Assembly: GCA_030609965.1 (NCBI GenBank)
Contig: JAUWSQ010000006.1
Coordinates: forward strand, 1-64,000
Direction of reading: 5' to 3'
Length of the DNA stretch: 64,000 nucleotides
Source: Candidatus Fermentibacterota bacterium
Lineage (GTDB): Bacteria > Fermentibacterota > Fermentibacteria > Fermentibacterales > JCC-6
Shown here: piece by piece, positions 35,165 through 46,285 of the stretch
Position numbering within the stretch: position 1 is the stretch's first letter
Layout of the letters: every line of letters begins with the position of its first letter
Position numbers and translations under genes: made by a program
The notes under the pieces: model-generated
Database searches by the model: none
Seen by the model: only the letters and a program-made list of their open reading frames with translations
Told to the model about the DNA's origin: nothing

Positions 35165-38100
35165 CTAGATGTAGTGTATGCCGTCATTGGTTCCAGCCGC
35201 ATTTTCACCAGTGAAACGGACCAGCCGCTTTTTCAGCTTGTCAGGCCTGTCTGCAAGGGATCTTATATATAGCCTTGCCTTACCAATGCTCCATAGAGTA
35301 TCTATCATATTTATGAGCTCACTGTCCCTGCTGACTGCTTCGAGCAGGGGCTGATGCGTTTCAACAAGAGAGAGAAGATCGGATCGTGATGAATCCTGTG
35401 TCCATTTTATTAGAATCGCAACGGTGTTCGCGTTATCTCTATACTTTCGGCGCATGCCGAGGCTTATCGCTCCGGCTTCAGGTGCGCTTACCGCACCGGT
35501 CCTTGTTCCGATTTCGAGGAAGAACTGCGTTACTGTTTCCACGGCATCCCTTGCGGTATCAACTGCAGAACTCGGTTGTGTCATGTCTGGGTTGAATATC
35601 CAGATATGCTCCAGAACGGATCTGACCGATTTTATCTCGGAAGATTTCTTCTTCATGATCTCGCTTTCAAGGGAAGCGAAGATTCTTCCATAATTCTTCA
35701 TGAAAAGTATCTGCTGCTGAGCGGTCTTTTCTCTTGAAATCCTGTCGAACAGTCTGATGGAGATCTTCCTGCCGGGTATGTAGCCGGCAACCGATTCCGC
35801 TGCTTTTCTGGTGGCTTTCCTGAGCCACATCAACTTATATACATTCTTATCAAGATTCTTCACGGCGATATTAACAGTCATTTTCCTGCCGCCTTCGGAC
35901 CTTGAGAGTGATTTTTCAAGAGCAGTTAGTATTATATCTGGTTTAAAGTCATCATCGGTACCTAAATATCCTATTATTTTCACAAAGTTGTCTATCATAT
36001 GTTCGACATTTTCCAGACTCTTTTTATCATCACAGAGCAGTATTACGTCCAGAAGAACATTTTCAAGCGTGGAAAAAACCTTCATTCGCCAATACCTGCA
36101 CACATTCTCACCAGGGGGGCATGGCTGATCAAGGAAGTAGTTTCTTACTTCCTGAGTGATCTCATCAGCCGCTCCTTCTTCTCTTTCGTTTTCCATTACT
36201 CTGAAAATATCAATTAGATCATTACCCTCAGCTATTTTTCTTAGTTTTTCTATTTCAATGCGGGAGGTATTTCCTGAATAGCCGGAAATGATGTCACTGC
36301 ATCCATTCTCTATGAAACCCTCTATGAGTTTGCGCCCCTCGCGGAGAAGTATCTGACGATAAAGGGGATTGCTGGAAAGCATCTGAAGCGATTCCGCCAT
36401 CTCCTTCACTATTTTAGAGGATGTGTCTCTTATGCTCCGCCATCTACTCATAAGGTCTGCAGCATCGAATTTCTCCTTGAATTCAGCGAACGGAGTATCT
36501 TCGCTCAGCCTTCTTGCGAATTCACTTATAAGTTCCGATTCAAGCCTGTGGGACATCCATGACAGGAATGCGGCTCCAGCAGGTTCTCCCCGTTTGGAAG
36601 CAACAGAGAGTTCTGAGATCTCGTTGAAGTAAGGGATAAGAGTATCCGGCGAGTCAGCAATAAGCTCGGTCGCCAGGGGTATGGTTTTCCCAAAAAACAG
36701 CACAGCCGTCTTCAGTTGCCATAGGGCTACTTCACTGTCCTCAGTCTCCTTTGAGGGAATTATGGTATCGATCATATTCCTCATGAAACTTCCAGTAATT
36801 CTTTCTGCTATATCAGGGTGTTCAACAAGTGTTTTTACGAACGACCGAAGGCCGTAGGAAAGGAACTTGCTGAAGATCCTGTGTCCGGTCTTCTCTATCC
36901 AGACCGCCTGCTGAGAAAGGATCTCGCAGAGCGTTCTTGAGGAATAAATGAGATCGTTGGCTTTCTTTTCCTCTATACCTGGAATCCTCAGAAGGTTCTC
37001 CATCGTTGTCTTGAGGGCTTTGCTCCTGTCCTCTGCGCGGAATAGCTTTCCAAGGATGGATATTTCCTCTTGGCGCAGCTGATCTATGCTCATCTCTCTG
37101 TTATAACTGGAAACAGCAGTTGATATAAGTTCAGCGAATATGGGGTCTTCCGTATCAGTTCCCTGCAGTAGAGGAGCTATTACCTTATCCATGAATCTTC
37201 CGCGGAGATCTACGCTGTTTATATTTCCTAGAGTGCGCATAATAAGCTGTGCCGATTCTATAGACTCCTCTGCCAATGGTGTAAGCCATTCTGTCTGTTC
37301 ACCTTCCAGCAGTCTTTTCCGGCTGTTGGTGTTCAGCAGATCAAGGATCGCTGCGAATACCTCGCTTTTTGTTACAAGATCGTGAAACTTGACGTTCCTG
37401 GTTGAACGGAGCAGCAATACCAATGTCGGAAGAAATTTATCGTTGCTGATCTCAACCTTTTCAAGGTAGCTGCTCATTGATTCGATTGCCTCTCCGGGAT
37501 CTTCCTGGCCAAGAATCGAGTCCATAAGGCGTCCAACTGAATCAACGATCCAGCTGATCTCAGCAGCGCTTGTCTTGCCTTTAAGAAAATGCAGTATTAC
37601 AGGGATGAAATCAATGAAGTGTTCGGTTTTATTGCTCTCAAGATAATCGTATCCACTTCTTTCGCGTGCTAGTCTGGAGATCATGATCAGCAGACTGTTG
37701 TCATAAGTCTCCTGTGCTATGGAATATGCTTCGCGGAAAAAATTATAGCAGGCTCCACCCCCTCCAGCGAACAGAATTATTTCAGCGACAGCTCTGCCAT
37801 AGTCTGCTGAAGTCCCGCTGTCTGTAACAGGAAGATCAATGATATCAAAGTTGATATTTCTTTCTGCTCTTCTTTTTAAAGCTTCTTTCGCCTGTTCAGA
37901 AGTGTTTTCAAGGACTTCGTTCATCTCCATTTCCGTAAGGTGCCCCACGATATCGGTGATTACTACCCGCATCGTATCTTCAAGAAGCGCGTTCAGCTCT
38001 TTCGATTCTTCCATCTTTCCAAGAAAGCCGGAAAGAGTACGGATGGCTTCCATCTTGATAGAAAAGCCTCTCATTTTCCTGAACAGAGATTCCCCGTTCC

Positions 38101-38677
38101 TTCCTACCGACCTCCATACAGGAAGGTCTTCTTCTGCAAGAAGGAACCATCCGGTTTCAACCGCGAAATCAATAAGGGTTTCGTGTACAGCAGGGGGGAC
38201 ATCGTTCATTATATCTGTTGCACGCTGAAGAGCCCGCACGATATTTCCTCCGCCGATTCGTGTCCGCTCAAGCATGAATCCGAATCGTTCAGGCCATCTG
38301 ATGCCCTTCTGAATCAGTATACCGGTAAGGTCAAGGTCTTCAGTGTTTTCTGAAAGAACATGTAAAGCCTTGTACAATAATGAGATGAGGTCGTTGAACA
38401 CAAGCCCTGTACGCGGACCTATCTGATTCCATACCCAGCTGAGATGGAAAAATTCCTGAACAGCCACAACAGTAGCCTCGGACGGAAGATTTGTCAGGGC
38501 TGCGAACCATTTGACTGCTGCGTCTTCCATGATCGGAGGTGGAGTGCTCATATTCACCAGGTTTTTAAGAAGTTTATCTACATCTCTGTCTTTTAGAGTT
38601 TTAAGGAGGAATGCCAGGGCATCTCCTGCCTCTGTCCATTCCTCGGAAAATAGAGGGATGGACATAACCTTGTCCAT
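35165..38677 (-). CDS. Large helical repeat-like protein of unknown function
   Basis: 1170 residues, not recognised. It lacks a signal peptide and membrane helices, and is almost entirely predicted helix with many leucine-rich amphipathic stretches (for example ALAFLLKTLKDRDVDKLLKN, FLPTLVLLLRSTRNVKF, GPRTGLVFNDLISLLYKALH), like HEAT/ARM-type scaffolds. No catalytic or nucleotide-binding motif was seen. It follows gyrA on the same strand with a 137-base gap in which its frame stays open to near the gyrA stop but has no ATG, GTG or TTG, so the true start may be unusual. A scaffold or large complex component is possible; function unknown. Confidence 0.75.
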   Translation of the reverse strand: MDKVMSIPLFSEEWTEAGDALAFLLKTLKDRDVDKLLKNLVNMSTPPPIMEDAAVKWFAALTNLPSEATVVAVQEFFHLSWVWNQIGPRTGLVFNDLISLLYKALHVLSENTEDLDLTGILIQKGIRWPERFGFMLERTRIGGGNIVRALQRATDIMNDVPPAVHETLIDFAVETGWFLLAEEDLPVWRSVGRNGESLFRKMRGFSIKMEAIRTLSGFLGKMEESKELNALLEDTMRVVITDIVGHLTEMEMNEVLENTSEQAKEALKRRAERNINFDIIDLPVTDSGTSADYGRAVAEIILFAGGGGACYNFFREAYSIAQETYDNSLLIMISRLARERSGYDYLESNKTEHFIDFIPVILHFLKGKTSAAEISWIVDSVGRLMDSILGQEDPGEAIESMSSYLEKVEISNDKFLPTLVLLLRSTRNVKFHDLVTKSEVFAAILDLLNTNSRKRLLEGEQTEWLTPLAEESIESAQLIMRTLGNINSVDLRGRFMDKVIAPLLQGTDTEDPIFAELISTAVSSYNREMSIDQLRQEEISILGKLFRAEDRSKALKTTMENLLRIPGIEEKKANDLIYSSRTLCEILSQQAVWIEKTGHRIFSKFLSYGLRSFVKTLVEHPDIAERITGSFMRNMIDTIIPSKETEDSEVALWQLKTAVLFFGKTIPLATELIADSPDTLIPYFNEISELSVASKRGEPAGAAFLSWMSHRLESELISEFARRLSEDTPFAEFKEKFDAADLMSRWRSIRDTSSKIVKEMAESLQMLSSNPLYRQILLREGRKLIEGFIENGCSDIISGYSGNTSRIEIEKLRKIAEGNDLIDIFRVMENEREEGAADEITQEVRNYFLDQPCPPGENVCRYWRMKVFSTLENVLLDVILLCDDKKSLENVEHMIDNFVKIIGYLGTDDDFKPDIILTALEKSLSRSEGGRKMTVNIAVKNLDKNVYKLMWLRKATRKAAESVAGYIPGRKISIRLFDRISREKTAQQQILFMKNYGRIFASLESEIMKKKSSEIKSVRSVLEHIWIFNPDMTQPSSAVDTARDAVETVTQFFLEIGTRTGAVSAPEAGAISLGMRRKYRDNANTVAILIKWTQDSSRSDLLSLVETHQPLLEAVSRDSELINMIDTLWSIGKARLYIRSLADRPDKLKKRLVRFTGENAAGTNDGIHYI

Positions 38678-38814
38678 TGTTTCGGCTGAAACGGCTGATG
38701 TATCATGACTCTTGTCCGGAAGGCTGAAACCCTTCCCTACCTCTGGAGGGTTCCCGGAGCGGAGTTGATTATCCTGGCTCCAGGCTTCGATTTTCCCTAC
38801 TATTCCCTGAAGGT

Positions 38815-41301
38815 CTATTCCGATTCTCCCTGATCCATGTTATCGTCATCGGGATGTACAATGGCTGCATCCACTACCCTGTCTTCATCGGGAAGATTCA
38901 TCAGCCTCACCCCCATCGTACTACGTCCCATCTCCCTTATCTGTTCTACTGGAAGTCTTATGATCATTCCTAGTGCGGAGATAAGAATTAATTCGTCCTC
39001 TTCTGAAACCGGCATTATTGAAATGACCGGTCCATTCCTGTCAATGTTGCGGATATTTATTACCCCGCCGCTACCCCTGTGGGTAAGCCGGTACTCCTCA
39101 GATGGTGTCCTTTTCCCAAATCCGCCCTCTGTCACTGTAAGCAGGCTTCCGGGTTTCTCCATTGCCACCATGCCGACCAACCTGTCGCTTTCATCCACCC
39201 TGATGCCCCTTACTCCCCTTGTATGCCTGCCAGTGGGACGAACTTCCTTCTCGGGAAATCTATTTGCTTTCCCGCTCGAAAGCGCCAGGAGAATCCGACT
39301 GCTTCCATCTGTAAGGGAAGCGGAGACCAATTCAGCGTTGTTATCAAGCTTGATGGCCCATATTCCATTTCTCCTGGGGTGACTGTAACTTGAAAGAGAC
39401 GTTTTCTTCACCAGGCCGTTGCTGGTTGCCATAAGTATGAATCTGTCTTCATCGAACTCTTTCACACAGACGTTGGCAACTGGCCTTTCCTCCGGTTCAA
39501 GGTCAAGAAGGTTGACTATCGCTTTTCCTTTACTTATGCGGCCCGCTTCAGGTATCCTGTATACCTTGAGCCAGTAACACCTTCCCTGGTTAGTGAAGAA
39601 CAGGATATAACTGTGATTTGACGAAACAAATATCTGTTCCAGGGCGTCTTCTTCCCTGGTCTTGGCCCCGGTAATACCCTTGCCGCCCCTGTGCTGAATT
39701 TTGTACGTATCCGAAGAAAGTCTTTTAATGTAACCCTCGCGCGAGAGGGTGATTACCATTTCGTCGTCGGGAATCAGGTCCTCAATGTCTATTTCTCCCG
39801 GGGCGTAAGCTAAAATTTCCGTTTTACGTTCGCGACCGTACTCTTCGGCAACTTCCAGAAGCTCATCGGACACGATTTTCATCCTCTTCGATCTGCTTGC
39901 TGCGATTTCCCTTAGTTTTGCCAGAAGTATCTTTAGTTCACTGTATTCTTTCTCCAGTTCATCCCGTTCAAGGCCGGTGAGCCTTCTCAGGCGCATGTCA
40001 AGTATCGCCTGGGCCTGGATCTCGGTGAATCCGAACCTATTCATAAGTGAGGATCTGGCTTCATCGGTGTTGTCGGATTCCCGTATGACCCTGATGACTT
40101 CTTCAATCGAATCCTGCGCCTTCAGCAGGCCTTCAACGATGTGGGTTCTCGCTTCCGCCTTAGTCAGGTCGAACGCTACCCGTCTCTTAATAACATCGTG
40201 CCTGTGCTCTATGTAGTGATCCAGGAAATCACGCAGCGTAAGCCTGACGGGTCTTCCGTTGCAGAGAGCAAGGCTGTTCGCACCGAACGTTTTTGACAGG
40301 GTAGTATGTTTGTAAAGCTGATTAAGGACTATTTCCGAAAGCGCATCATTTTTCAGAACTATTACTATCCGCATTCCCTCCCGGTCGGATTCATCGCGGA
40401 GATCTGCTATGGATACGATCTTTTTCTGCTTTACCAGTTCAGCGATACTCTCTATGAGCCTGGTCTTGTTCACCTGATACGGGATCTCTGTGACAACTAT
40501 GGCTTCCCTGCCCCTTGGGGCTTCTTCAATACTGACCCTTCCGCGGACCAGTATAGACCCCTTTCCGGTTCTGTAGCAGTCTCTGATTCCCCTCATACCC
40601 ATGATAATCCCGCCTGTTGGGAAATCCGGCCCTTTTACTATGCTGAAAAGCTCTTCTTCGGTAAGGTCAGGGTTCTCAATGATGCTGCAGCATGCGGTGA
40701 CTATCTCTCTAAGATTATGTGGCGGTATGTTTGTAGCCATTCCAACTGCTATACCCGACGAACCGTTAACAAGAAGGTTCGGTATTCCGGAGGGCAGTAT
40801 TGACGGTTCCTTCAGGCGGTCATCGAAATTGGGAACCAGATCGACAGTTTCCTTATCGATATCACGAAGCATTTCCGCGCCTATCCTGGACATTCTTGCT
40901 TCAGTGTATCTGTATGCCGCGGCCGGATCACCGTCTATTGATCCGAAGTTACCCTGTCCGTCCACAAGAGGGTGCAGGAGTGAAAAATCCTGTGCCATTC
41001 TGACCATGGAATCGTAGACTGCTGAATCACCGTGGGGATGATACTTGCCCAGAACATCACCAACAACTGTAGCAGATTTCCTGTATGCTCGTTTGTAGGT
41101 TAATTTCTGTTCGTACATCGAATACAGAATTCTTCTGTGTACCGGCTTAAGGCCGTCTCTTACATCCGGCAATGCTCTTGAAACGATTACGCTCATGGAA
41201 TAATCCATGTAGGATCGTTTCATTTCCTCTTCTATATCAATGATGTCTGATTTTCCGATTTGACTTCTACTCAACTGGTCTTCTTCAACCCTCTCGGTCA
41301 T
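38815..41301 (-). CDS. gyrA: DNA gyrase subunit A
   Basis: 828 residues. The breakage-reunion domain begins [20 protein letters not shown], holds the quinolone region [20 protein letters not shown] and the catalytic tyrosine in [10 protein letters not shown]. The C-terminal beta-pinwheel starts with the GyrA box as QHRGGKG, which marks gyrase rather than topoisomerase IV. With GyrB it introduces negative supercoils. It is encoded 60 bases downstream of gyrB. Confidence 0.98.
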   Translation of the reverse strand: MTERVEEDQLSRSQIGKSDIIDIEEEMKRSYMDYSMSVIVSRALPDVRDGLKPVHRRILYSMYEQKLTYKRAYRKSATVVGDVLGKYHPHGDSAVYDSMVRMAQDFSLLHPLVDGQGNFGSIDGDPAAAYRYTEARMSRIGAEMLRDIDKETVDLVPNFDDRLKEPSILPSGIPNLLVNGSSGIAVGMATNIPPHNLREIVTACCSIIENPDLTEEELFSIVKGPDFPTGGIIMGMRGIRDCYRTGKGSILVRGRVSIEEAPRGREAIVVTEIPYQVNKTRLIESIAELVKQKKIVSIADLRDESDREGMRIVIVLKNDALSEIVLNQLYKHTTLSKTFGANSLALCNGRPVRLTLRDFLDHYIEHRHDVIKRRVAFDLTKAEARTHIVEGLLKAQDSIEEVIRVIRESDNTDEARSSLMNRFGFTEIQAQAILDMRLRRLTGLERDELEKEYSELKILLAKLREIAASRSKRMKIVSDELLEVAEEYGRERKTEILAYAPGEIDIEDLIPDDEMVITLSREGYIKRLSSDTYKIQHRGGKGITGAKTREEDALEQIFVSSNHSYILFFTNQGRCYWLKVYRIPEAGRISKGKAIVNLLDLEPEERPVANVCVKEFDEDRFILMATSNGLVKKTSLSSYSHPRRNGIWAIKLDNNAELVSASLTDGSSRILLALSSGKANRFPEKEVRPTGRHTRGVRGIRVDESDRLVGMVAMEKPGSLLTVTEGGFGKRTPSEEYRLTHRGSGGVINIRNIDRNGPVISIMPVSEEDELILISALGMIIRLPVEQIREMGRSTMGVRLMNLPDEDRVVDAAIVHPDDDNMDQGESE

Positions 41302-41361
41302 ACTTGGATTCTTTCTATTTTGTTCACAGACTGTTCCTGTATCCTGTCAATCAGCAAGATA

Positions 41362-43287
41362 TTATACATCAAGATTCATTACATCTGCGGCATGCTGCTG
41401 AATAAATTCACGCCTTGGTTCAACTTCATCACCCATGAGGACGGAAAAAATATGGCTGGCCTCCATCAAGTTCTCAAGTCTTATCTTCAGAAGAACCCGC
41501 CTTTCGGGATCCATCGTTGTTGCCCACAACTGGTCCGGGTTCATTTCACCGAGTCCTTTGTATCTCTGCATTGAAATGCCGGTATTGCCCAATTCCTCGG
41601 CAATTTTTATTCTCTCTGCTTCGTTGTATGCATATCTTTTAGTACTCCCCTTCTTCAGCAGGTACAGCGGGGGTTGTGCAACGTAGATAAATCCATTTTC
41701 TATCAGTTCGATCATATGTCTGTAAAAGAATGTAAGCAGCAGTGTTCTTATATGGGATCCGTCAACATCAGCGTCTGTCATGATAATTATTTTATGGTAC
41801 CTGAGGTTGCTCAAATCGAAATCTTCTTCGATACCCGTTCCCGCCGCTGTGATGATTGTCCTTATTTCGTTGTTCTTCAAAACTCTTGCAAGGTGCGCTT
41901 TCTCTACATTGATGATCTTTCCCCGCAGAGGAAGTATGGCCTGGAAGTGCCTGTTACGGCCCTGTTTTGCCGAGCCCCCTGCAGAATTACCTTCTACTAT
42001 GAAAAGCTCTGCTTCCTCCGGACTGTTCACGGAGCAATCCGCAAGTTTTCCCGGAAGAGCAGCGGTTTCAAGTGCAGACTTTCTTCTTGTAAGTTCCCTT
42101 GCTTTCTTTGCCGCCTGCCGGGAGCTGTGGTTAAGAAGGCATTTCTTAATGATATTTCTTGCGATAGAGGGGTTTTCTTCAAGGAACGTTGATATTCCCC
42201 TGCTTACATGGGAAAGAACAGCTCCCTGAACACTTCTGTTTCCAAGCCTGGTTTTTGTCTGTCCCTCGAATTGAGGATCGGGAATTTTAACGCTTATAAC
42301 TGCGGCCAGTCCTTCTCTTACATCACTTCCGGAGAAAGTATCATCCTTACTGGTGAAGAGATTGTTGGACGAAGCATATTCATTCAGTGTTCTGGTGAGA
42401 GCCGATTTCATTCCCGAGAGGTGTGTGCCTCCATCAATTGTATTGATATTATTCACAAAGGAGAAGATATCCTCCTGGAAGGCTTTATTGTATTGCAGTG
42501 CTACATCGATAATAATAAGCCCGTCTTCATCAAGCTCGAACTCTCCGCTTATTCTCACGGGATCATGAAGTGTGGTATGAGCCTCGTTAATATAAGCTAC
42601 AAATGAGTTCAGACCTCCTTCAAAGCAGTACTCTTCCTGTCTTTCCGCGTTCACTCTTCTATTGTCAGTAATGTTGAGCTTCAACCCGTTGTTTAGGTAT
42701 GCGAGTTCCCGAAGCCTCCCGCACAGCGTTTCAAAATTAAGTACTGACGTTTCAAAAATCTCGCCGTAATCAGGCATGAATCTGATTCTTGTTCCAGTGA
42801 GATTCGTTTTGCCTGTATTTTCCTGTGGTCCTTCCGGCACACCGCGCAGGAATCTCTGTTGATAGATGTTCCCGCCTTTGTGAACCTCAACTGACAGCCA
42901 TTCCGATAAAGCGTTAACCACGCTTACTCCAACACCATGAAGCCCTCCTGATGTTTTGTAAGCTGTATTATCGAATTTCCCTCCCGCATGAAGGGTTGTC
43001 ATAACCACTTCAAGTGCAGTCTTGCCGCTCTCGTGCATCTCTATTGGAATTCCGCGTCCGTTATCGTTAACTGAAATTGATTCGTCGTCGTGAAGAATCA
43101 CCTCTATTGAAGTACAGAAACCTGATTGAGCCTCGTCAATACTGTTATCCACTACCTCCCAGACCAGGTGGTGAAGACCTGTCTGTGATGTTGAGCCGAT
43201 ATACATACTCGGCCTTTTTCTGACATGTTCAAGCCCTTTGAGAACTTTGATCGAGTTCGCGTCATAGCTTGTGTTATTCTCGGTCAA
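41362..43287 (-). CDS. gyrB: DNA gyrase subunit B
   Basis: 641 residues. The GHKL ATPase domain has VWEVVDNSIDEAQSG, NDNGRGIPIEMHE and GGLHGVGVSVVNALS; the TOPRIM domain has EGNSAGGSAKQGRNR, PLRGKIINVEKA and TDADVDGSHIRTLLLTF. It provides ATP energy for supercoiling. It sits 18 bases after dciA, in the dnaA-dnaN-dciA-gyrB-gyrA series typical of origin regions. Confidence 0.98.
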   Translation of the reverse strand: MTENNTSYDANSIKVLKGLEHVRKRPSMYIGSTSQTGLHHLVWEVVDNSIDEAQSGFCTSIEVILHDDESISVNDNGRGIPIEMHESGKTALEVVMTTLHAGGKFDNTAYKTSGGLHGVGVSVVNALSEWLSVEVHKGGNIYQQRFLRGVPEGPQENTGKTNLTGTRIRFMPDYGEIFETSVLNFETLCGRLRELAYLNNGLKLNITDNRRVNAERQEEYCFEGGLNSFVAYINEAHTTLHDPVRISGEFELDEDGLIIIDVALQYNKAFQEDIFSFVNNINTIDGGTHLSGMKSALTRTLNEYASSNNLFTSKDDTFSGSDVREGLAAVISVKIPDPQFEGQTKTRLGNRSVQGAVLSHVSRGISTFLEENPSIARNIIKKCLLNHSSRQAAKKARELTRRKSALETAALPGKLADCSVNSPEEAELFIVEGNSAGGSAKQGRNRHFQAILPLRGKIINVEKAHLARVLKNNEIRTIITAAGTGIEEDFDLSNLRYHKIIIMTDADVDGSHIRTLLLTFFYRHMIELIENGFIYVAQPPLYLLKKGSTKRYAYNEAERIKIAEELGNTGISMQRYKGLGEMNPDQLWATTMDPERRVLLKIRLENLMEASHIFSVLMGDEVEPRREFIQQHAADVMNLDV

Positions 43288-43305
43288 ACCGTTTCCCTTT
43301 CTCCG

Positions 43306-43581
43306 TTATACTGTTTTTAGATCAGTAAAGAGTTCCTCACCCCATACTGAGTTCAGCTTGAGCAGTATTTCCCTCTTTCTCAGTACAATCTCCATAGATG
43401 CTGCCGGATGAACTATTCTGATCAGGAGTACGGATTCTTCGAGACTTACAGGTCTTACGAAGGCTGCAAGTTCTTCTCCCACTATCTCTTTCCACATCAT
43501 AACAACACTGTTTCTTTTCTGGTGAACATCCGGTTTAAAATTTCTTAGAACACCAGGTATCAGGCTTTCAATTTTCTTCAC
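43306..43581 (-). CDS. dciA: DciA-like DUF721 protein, probable helicase loader
   Basis: 91 residues from GTG 43581 (KKIESLIPGVLRNF); a longer frame starting inside dnaN is rejected. The core KRNSVVMMWKEIVGEELAAFVRPVSL and SAEMEIVLRKRE-like ending LRKREILLKLNSVWG match the DUF721/DciA fold. DciA is reported to help load DnaB helicase in bacteria lacking DnaC or DnaI. It occupies the place where recF is often found between dnaN and gyrB. Assignment rests on fold pattern and position. Confidence 0.82.
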   Translation of the reverse strand: MKKIESLIPGVLRNFKPDVHQKRNSVVMMWKEIVGEELAAFVRPVSLEESVLLIRIVHPAASMEIVLRKREILLKLNSVWGEELFTDLKTV

Positions 43582-43594
43582 TGTAACCCGGATA

Positions 43595-44716
43595 CTACTC
43601 CTCAACTGTCTTTGACAGTTTAACAGGCATGATGAGCGCGAGGTAGGAATCGGAATCATCTGTTTCCTCCTCATCCTTAATAACCACTGCTGTATTACTG
43701 TCCTTCATCATCATTATAATTCTTTCGCAGCTCATGTTTCGAAGTATTTCCATGAGAAAATTGCCATTGAAACCTATCTGGAAAGGACTTCCAACATATC
43801 CAGCGGCAAGGTCTTCCTGGGCGTCACCAGCGTCAGCACTCTCAGAATGAACAAGAACTTTGTCCTTCTCAAGGGAGAATTTTATTTGATGAGTGGTTGG
43901 ATTTGCCATTGTCTTAACCCTTCGAAGAACAGATATCAGGTCTTCTCTATCTGTAGAAAGGATACAGTCGTTATCCTGTGGAATAACTTTTTTGTATGGA
44001 GGGTATTCTCCGTCAATGGTTCTGCTGAAAATAATCGTATTACCGAATTCAAAAGATATCTGTGATCCTTTGAATCTTATAAGAACCTCACCGTCTGAAG
44101 ACAATTTTGCAAACAGGTTGAGAGCTTTCTGAGTAACAAGAGCATGGATATTTACAGGAGTAGATATATTCCCAATAGTAATACAACTGAGCCTGAGACC
44201 ATCGGTAGCAACCATTTCAAAACCATTCTCGCCGATATCAAGAAGCGCACCGTTAAGAGTTGCTCTATAATCGTCTCTTGCCACAGCATAAGATGTTTTT
44301 CTTATTGCGTCAGAAAAAACATCAACAGGAACCAATGCTGGATCAACACCGCTTTTTGATGGAAGGGAAGGAAACTGATCACTGGAGTTACCGCTCAATG
44401 TGAAAGAACCCTTTCCACAGCTTATGGTGATTCTGTTACCCGTACCGCTCAAACGGACTTCCTCTTCTGACAGTTCACGTATTATTTCATGCAGTTTCTT
44501 GCCTGGAAGTGTTATTGAGCCTGAAGTTGTTATGGATGCAGGGATCGTCGTGATAACTGTAGTATCAAGATCAGTAGCAGATAACCGAAGAGTTTCTCCT
44601 TCCGTTTCAAGAAGAACATTGGTGAGATAAGGAAGACTGCTTCTTGTAGGGAGGGCTGTAGCTACACAATTAAGACCTTTGAGTAAGTCAGAATGGTTAA
44701 CAAGTAGTTTAATCAT
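43595..44716 (-). CDS. dnaN: DNA polymerase III beta sliding clamp
   Basis: 373 residues, full length, with three clamp domains. Family segments include SLPYLTNVLLETEGETLRLS near the N-terminus, ATDGLRLSCI in the second domain and the closing LALIMPVKL. The ring tethers polymerase III to DNA. It follows dnaA by about 230 bases holding DnaA-box-like sites. Confidence 0.97.
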   Translation of the reverse strand: MIKLLVNHSDLLKGLNCVATALPTRSSLPYLTNVLLETEGETLRLSATDLDTTVITTIPASITTSGSITLPGKKLHEIIRELSEEEVRLSGTGNRITISCGKGSFTLSGNSSDQFPSLPSKSGVDPALVPVDVFSDAIRKTSYAVARDDYRATLNGALLDIGENGFEMVATDGLRLSCITIGNISTPVNIHALVTQKALNLFAKLSSDGEVLIRFKGSQISFEFGNTIIFSRTIDGEYPPYKKVIPQDNDCILSTDREDLISVLRRVKTMANPTTHQIKFSLEKDKVLVHSESADAGDAQEDLAAGYVGSPFQIGFNGNFLMEILRNMSCERIIMMMKDSNTAVVIKDEEETDDSDSYLALIMPVKLSKTVEE

Positions 44717-44944
44717 GGGATATCCTCCAGCTTTATAAATACAATAATTTCAGAACAATAATGATAGTTATTATACTTGTGGATATGTGGACATGTCACA
44801 TAGGGAAATGATACTGATGAATTGTTGCTAGTGGAAGAAATGTTGATAACATTACAGCGAAAAAGAACTTTTCCACAGGAGATAGTTTTGTACACCCTTT
44901 AACATGCTGTTTTACACAGAATGAAAAGACGATGAGAAATGTTT
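44717..44944. other. dnaA-dnaN intergenic region with DnaA-box-like sites
   Basis: 228 AT-rich bases. Near matches to the DnaA box occur at 44778-44786 (TGTGGATAT, one mismatch, minus orientation) and 44869-44877 (TTTTCCACA, one mismatch). It may be a second half of a split origin or a regulatory region for dnaN. Confidence 0.45.
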
Positions 44945-46285
44945 TCAGATTGAAACCAGCTTACGTTTAATCTCTTCGATTTTTCTTTCAAGTTCCGGAT
45001 CTTTATCTTTGAGTTCCCTGATCCTGTCTATTGAATTGAGAACCGTTGAGTGGTCTCTTCCGGAGAAGAAAGAACCTATCTCCGTGAGAGACATAGAAGT
45101 AAGTTCACGAATAAGTGACATGGATACCTGCCTTGGTATAAGAATGCTGCGCTTTCTCTGTTTTCCTTTCAGCTGGCTGGGAGAAACATCAAAACTCTCA
45201 GCAACGGTAGAAGCGATATTACCGGCTGTCAACCTTCTTGTTATCGTACCGAGAGAAGAGCGGATTTCCTTCTGAGCGAGACTCATGTCTACTCTGCACC
45301 CAGTTAATCTTGACATCGCGGAGAGTCTGTGAATTACACCTGAAAGTTGTCTAACATTCTTCCTTATTGAAGATGCAATAAAATCAAGCACATCCTCACT
45401 AACAACAAGTTCCTCGTCTTTTACAAGGAGCTGCAGTATTGCAAGACGAGTTTCATATTCCGGTGGTTTAATATCGGCAACAAGTCCCGATTGAAAACGG
45501 CTTATAAGTCTTTCAGGAAGATCCTGAAGTTCATGTGGAGGTCTGTCGGACGTAAGTACTATCTGTTTTCCGTGCTGATGAAGCTCATTGAATCTATGGA
45601 AAAACGCCTCCTGTGTTTCAACTTTACCTTTGAGAAACTGTATATCATCCATAAGAAGATAGTCTATACCATGAAAAAGCTTCCGGAAAAGCGTATAGTC
45701 ATTCTGAAGCACGCACTTGATAAACGTTTCCACAAGAAGCTCCGTAGAAATATACCTGAAAGTCCTCTTTGAACCTTCCTGTCTAAGTTGATGAGCTATT
45801 GCCTGAATAAGGTGTGTTTTACCAAGGCCTACCCCTCCGTATATAAATAGAGGATTGTAATTTGTAGAACCGATTTCACGACTGACGGCAAGAGCACCTG
45901 CATGTGCCAGCTGGTTGCTGGGGCCTACAACGAAATGCTCAAATGTATAGTTTGAACGAAGGAAAGTTGAATCCTGGGAAGAAGGGGCAACGGGAGAAAG
46001 TCTTTCAGAACTTGATGGTCCGGGTTCGGCAGGGTCTCCTATGAACTGAAGAGCAAGTTCGCTCCTTCCGGAAAGATTGTGAATAATATCATCCAGCATA
46101 TTTCCGAAACGGGATTTAACATGTCCTGCCACAAAGGAGTTGCTGAATCTTATAACAAGCCTTGTCCCGTTACTGTCTTCGTAGGTTGAGTTTTTCAACC
46201 ACGCTTCGAATTCGGTCTTATCGAGTCTGTTTTCTGCCTCCTGAAGGCAGCGGTTCCACAGGTCTGATGGGTCGAAATGTTCCAT
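44945..46285 (-). CDS. dnaA: Chromosomal replication initiator DnaA
   Basis: 446 residues from ATG 46285 (MEHFDPSDLWNRCLQE); a longer frame to 46336 is less likely. It has Walker A in GGVGLGKTHLIQA, Walker B in YLLMDDIQFLKGK, and the C-terminal DNA-binding helix with SGRDHSTVLNSIDRI, the DnaA signature that reads DnaA boxes. DnaA melts the origin and recruits helicase. It is read leftward, away from rpmH, across the probable origin. Confidence 0.98.
   Translation of the reverse strand: MEHFDPSDLWNRCLQEAENRLDKTEFEAWLKNSTYEDSNGTRLVIRFSNSFVAGHVKSRFGNMLDDIIHNLSGRSELALQFIGDPAEPGPSSSERLSPVAPSSQDSTFLRSNYTFEHFVVGPSNQLAHAGALAVSREIGSTNYNPLFIYGGVGLGKTHLIQAIAHQLRQEGSKRTFRYISTELLVETFIKCVLQNDYTLFRKLFHGIDYLLMDDIQFLKGKVETQEAFFHRFNELHQHGKQIVLTSDRPPHELQDLPERLISRFQSGLVADIKPPEYETRLAILQLLVKDEELVVSEDVLDFIASSIRKNVRQLSGVIHRLSAMSRLTGCRVDMSLAQKEIRSSLGTITRRLTAGNIASTVAESFDVSPSQLKGKQRKRSILIPRQVSMSLIRELTSMSLTEIGSFFSGRDHSTVLNSIDRIRELKDKDPELERKIEEIKRKLVSI

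Noticed and set aside
34984-35208. 74-residue open frame in the gap before the asparaginase gene
   Set aside because: It overlaps the end of the large protein gene and the asparaginase start, with low-complexity composition and no ribosome site.
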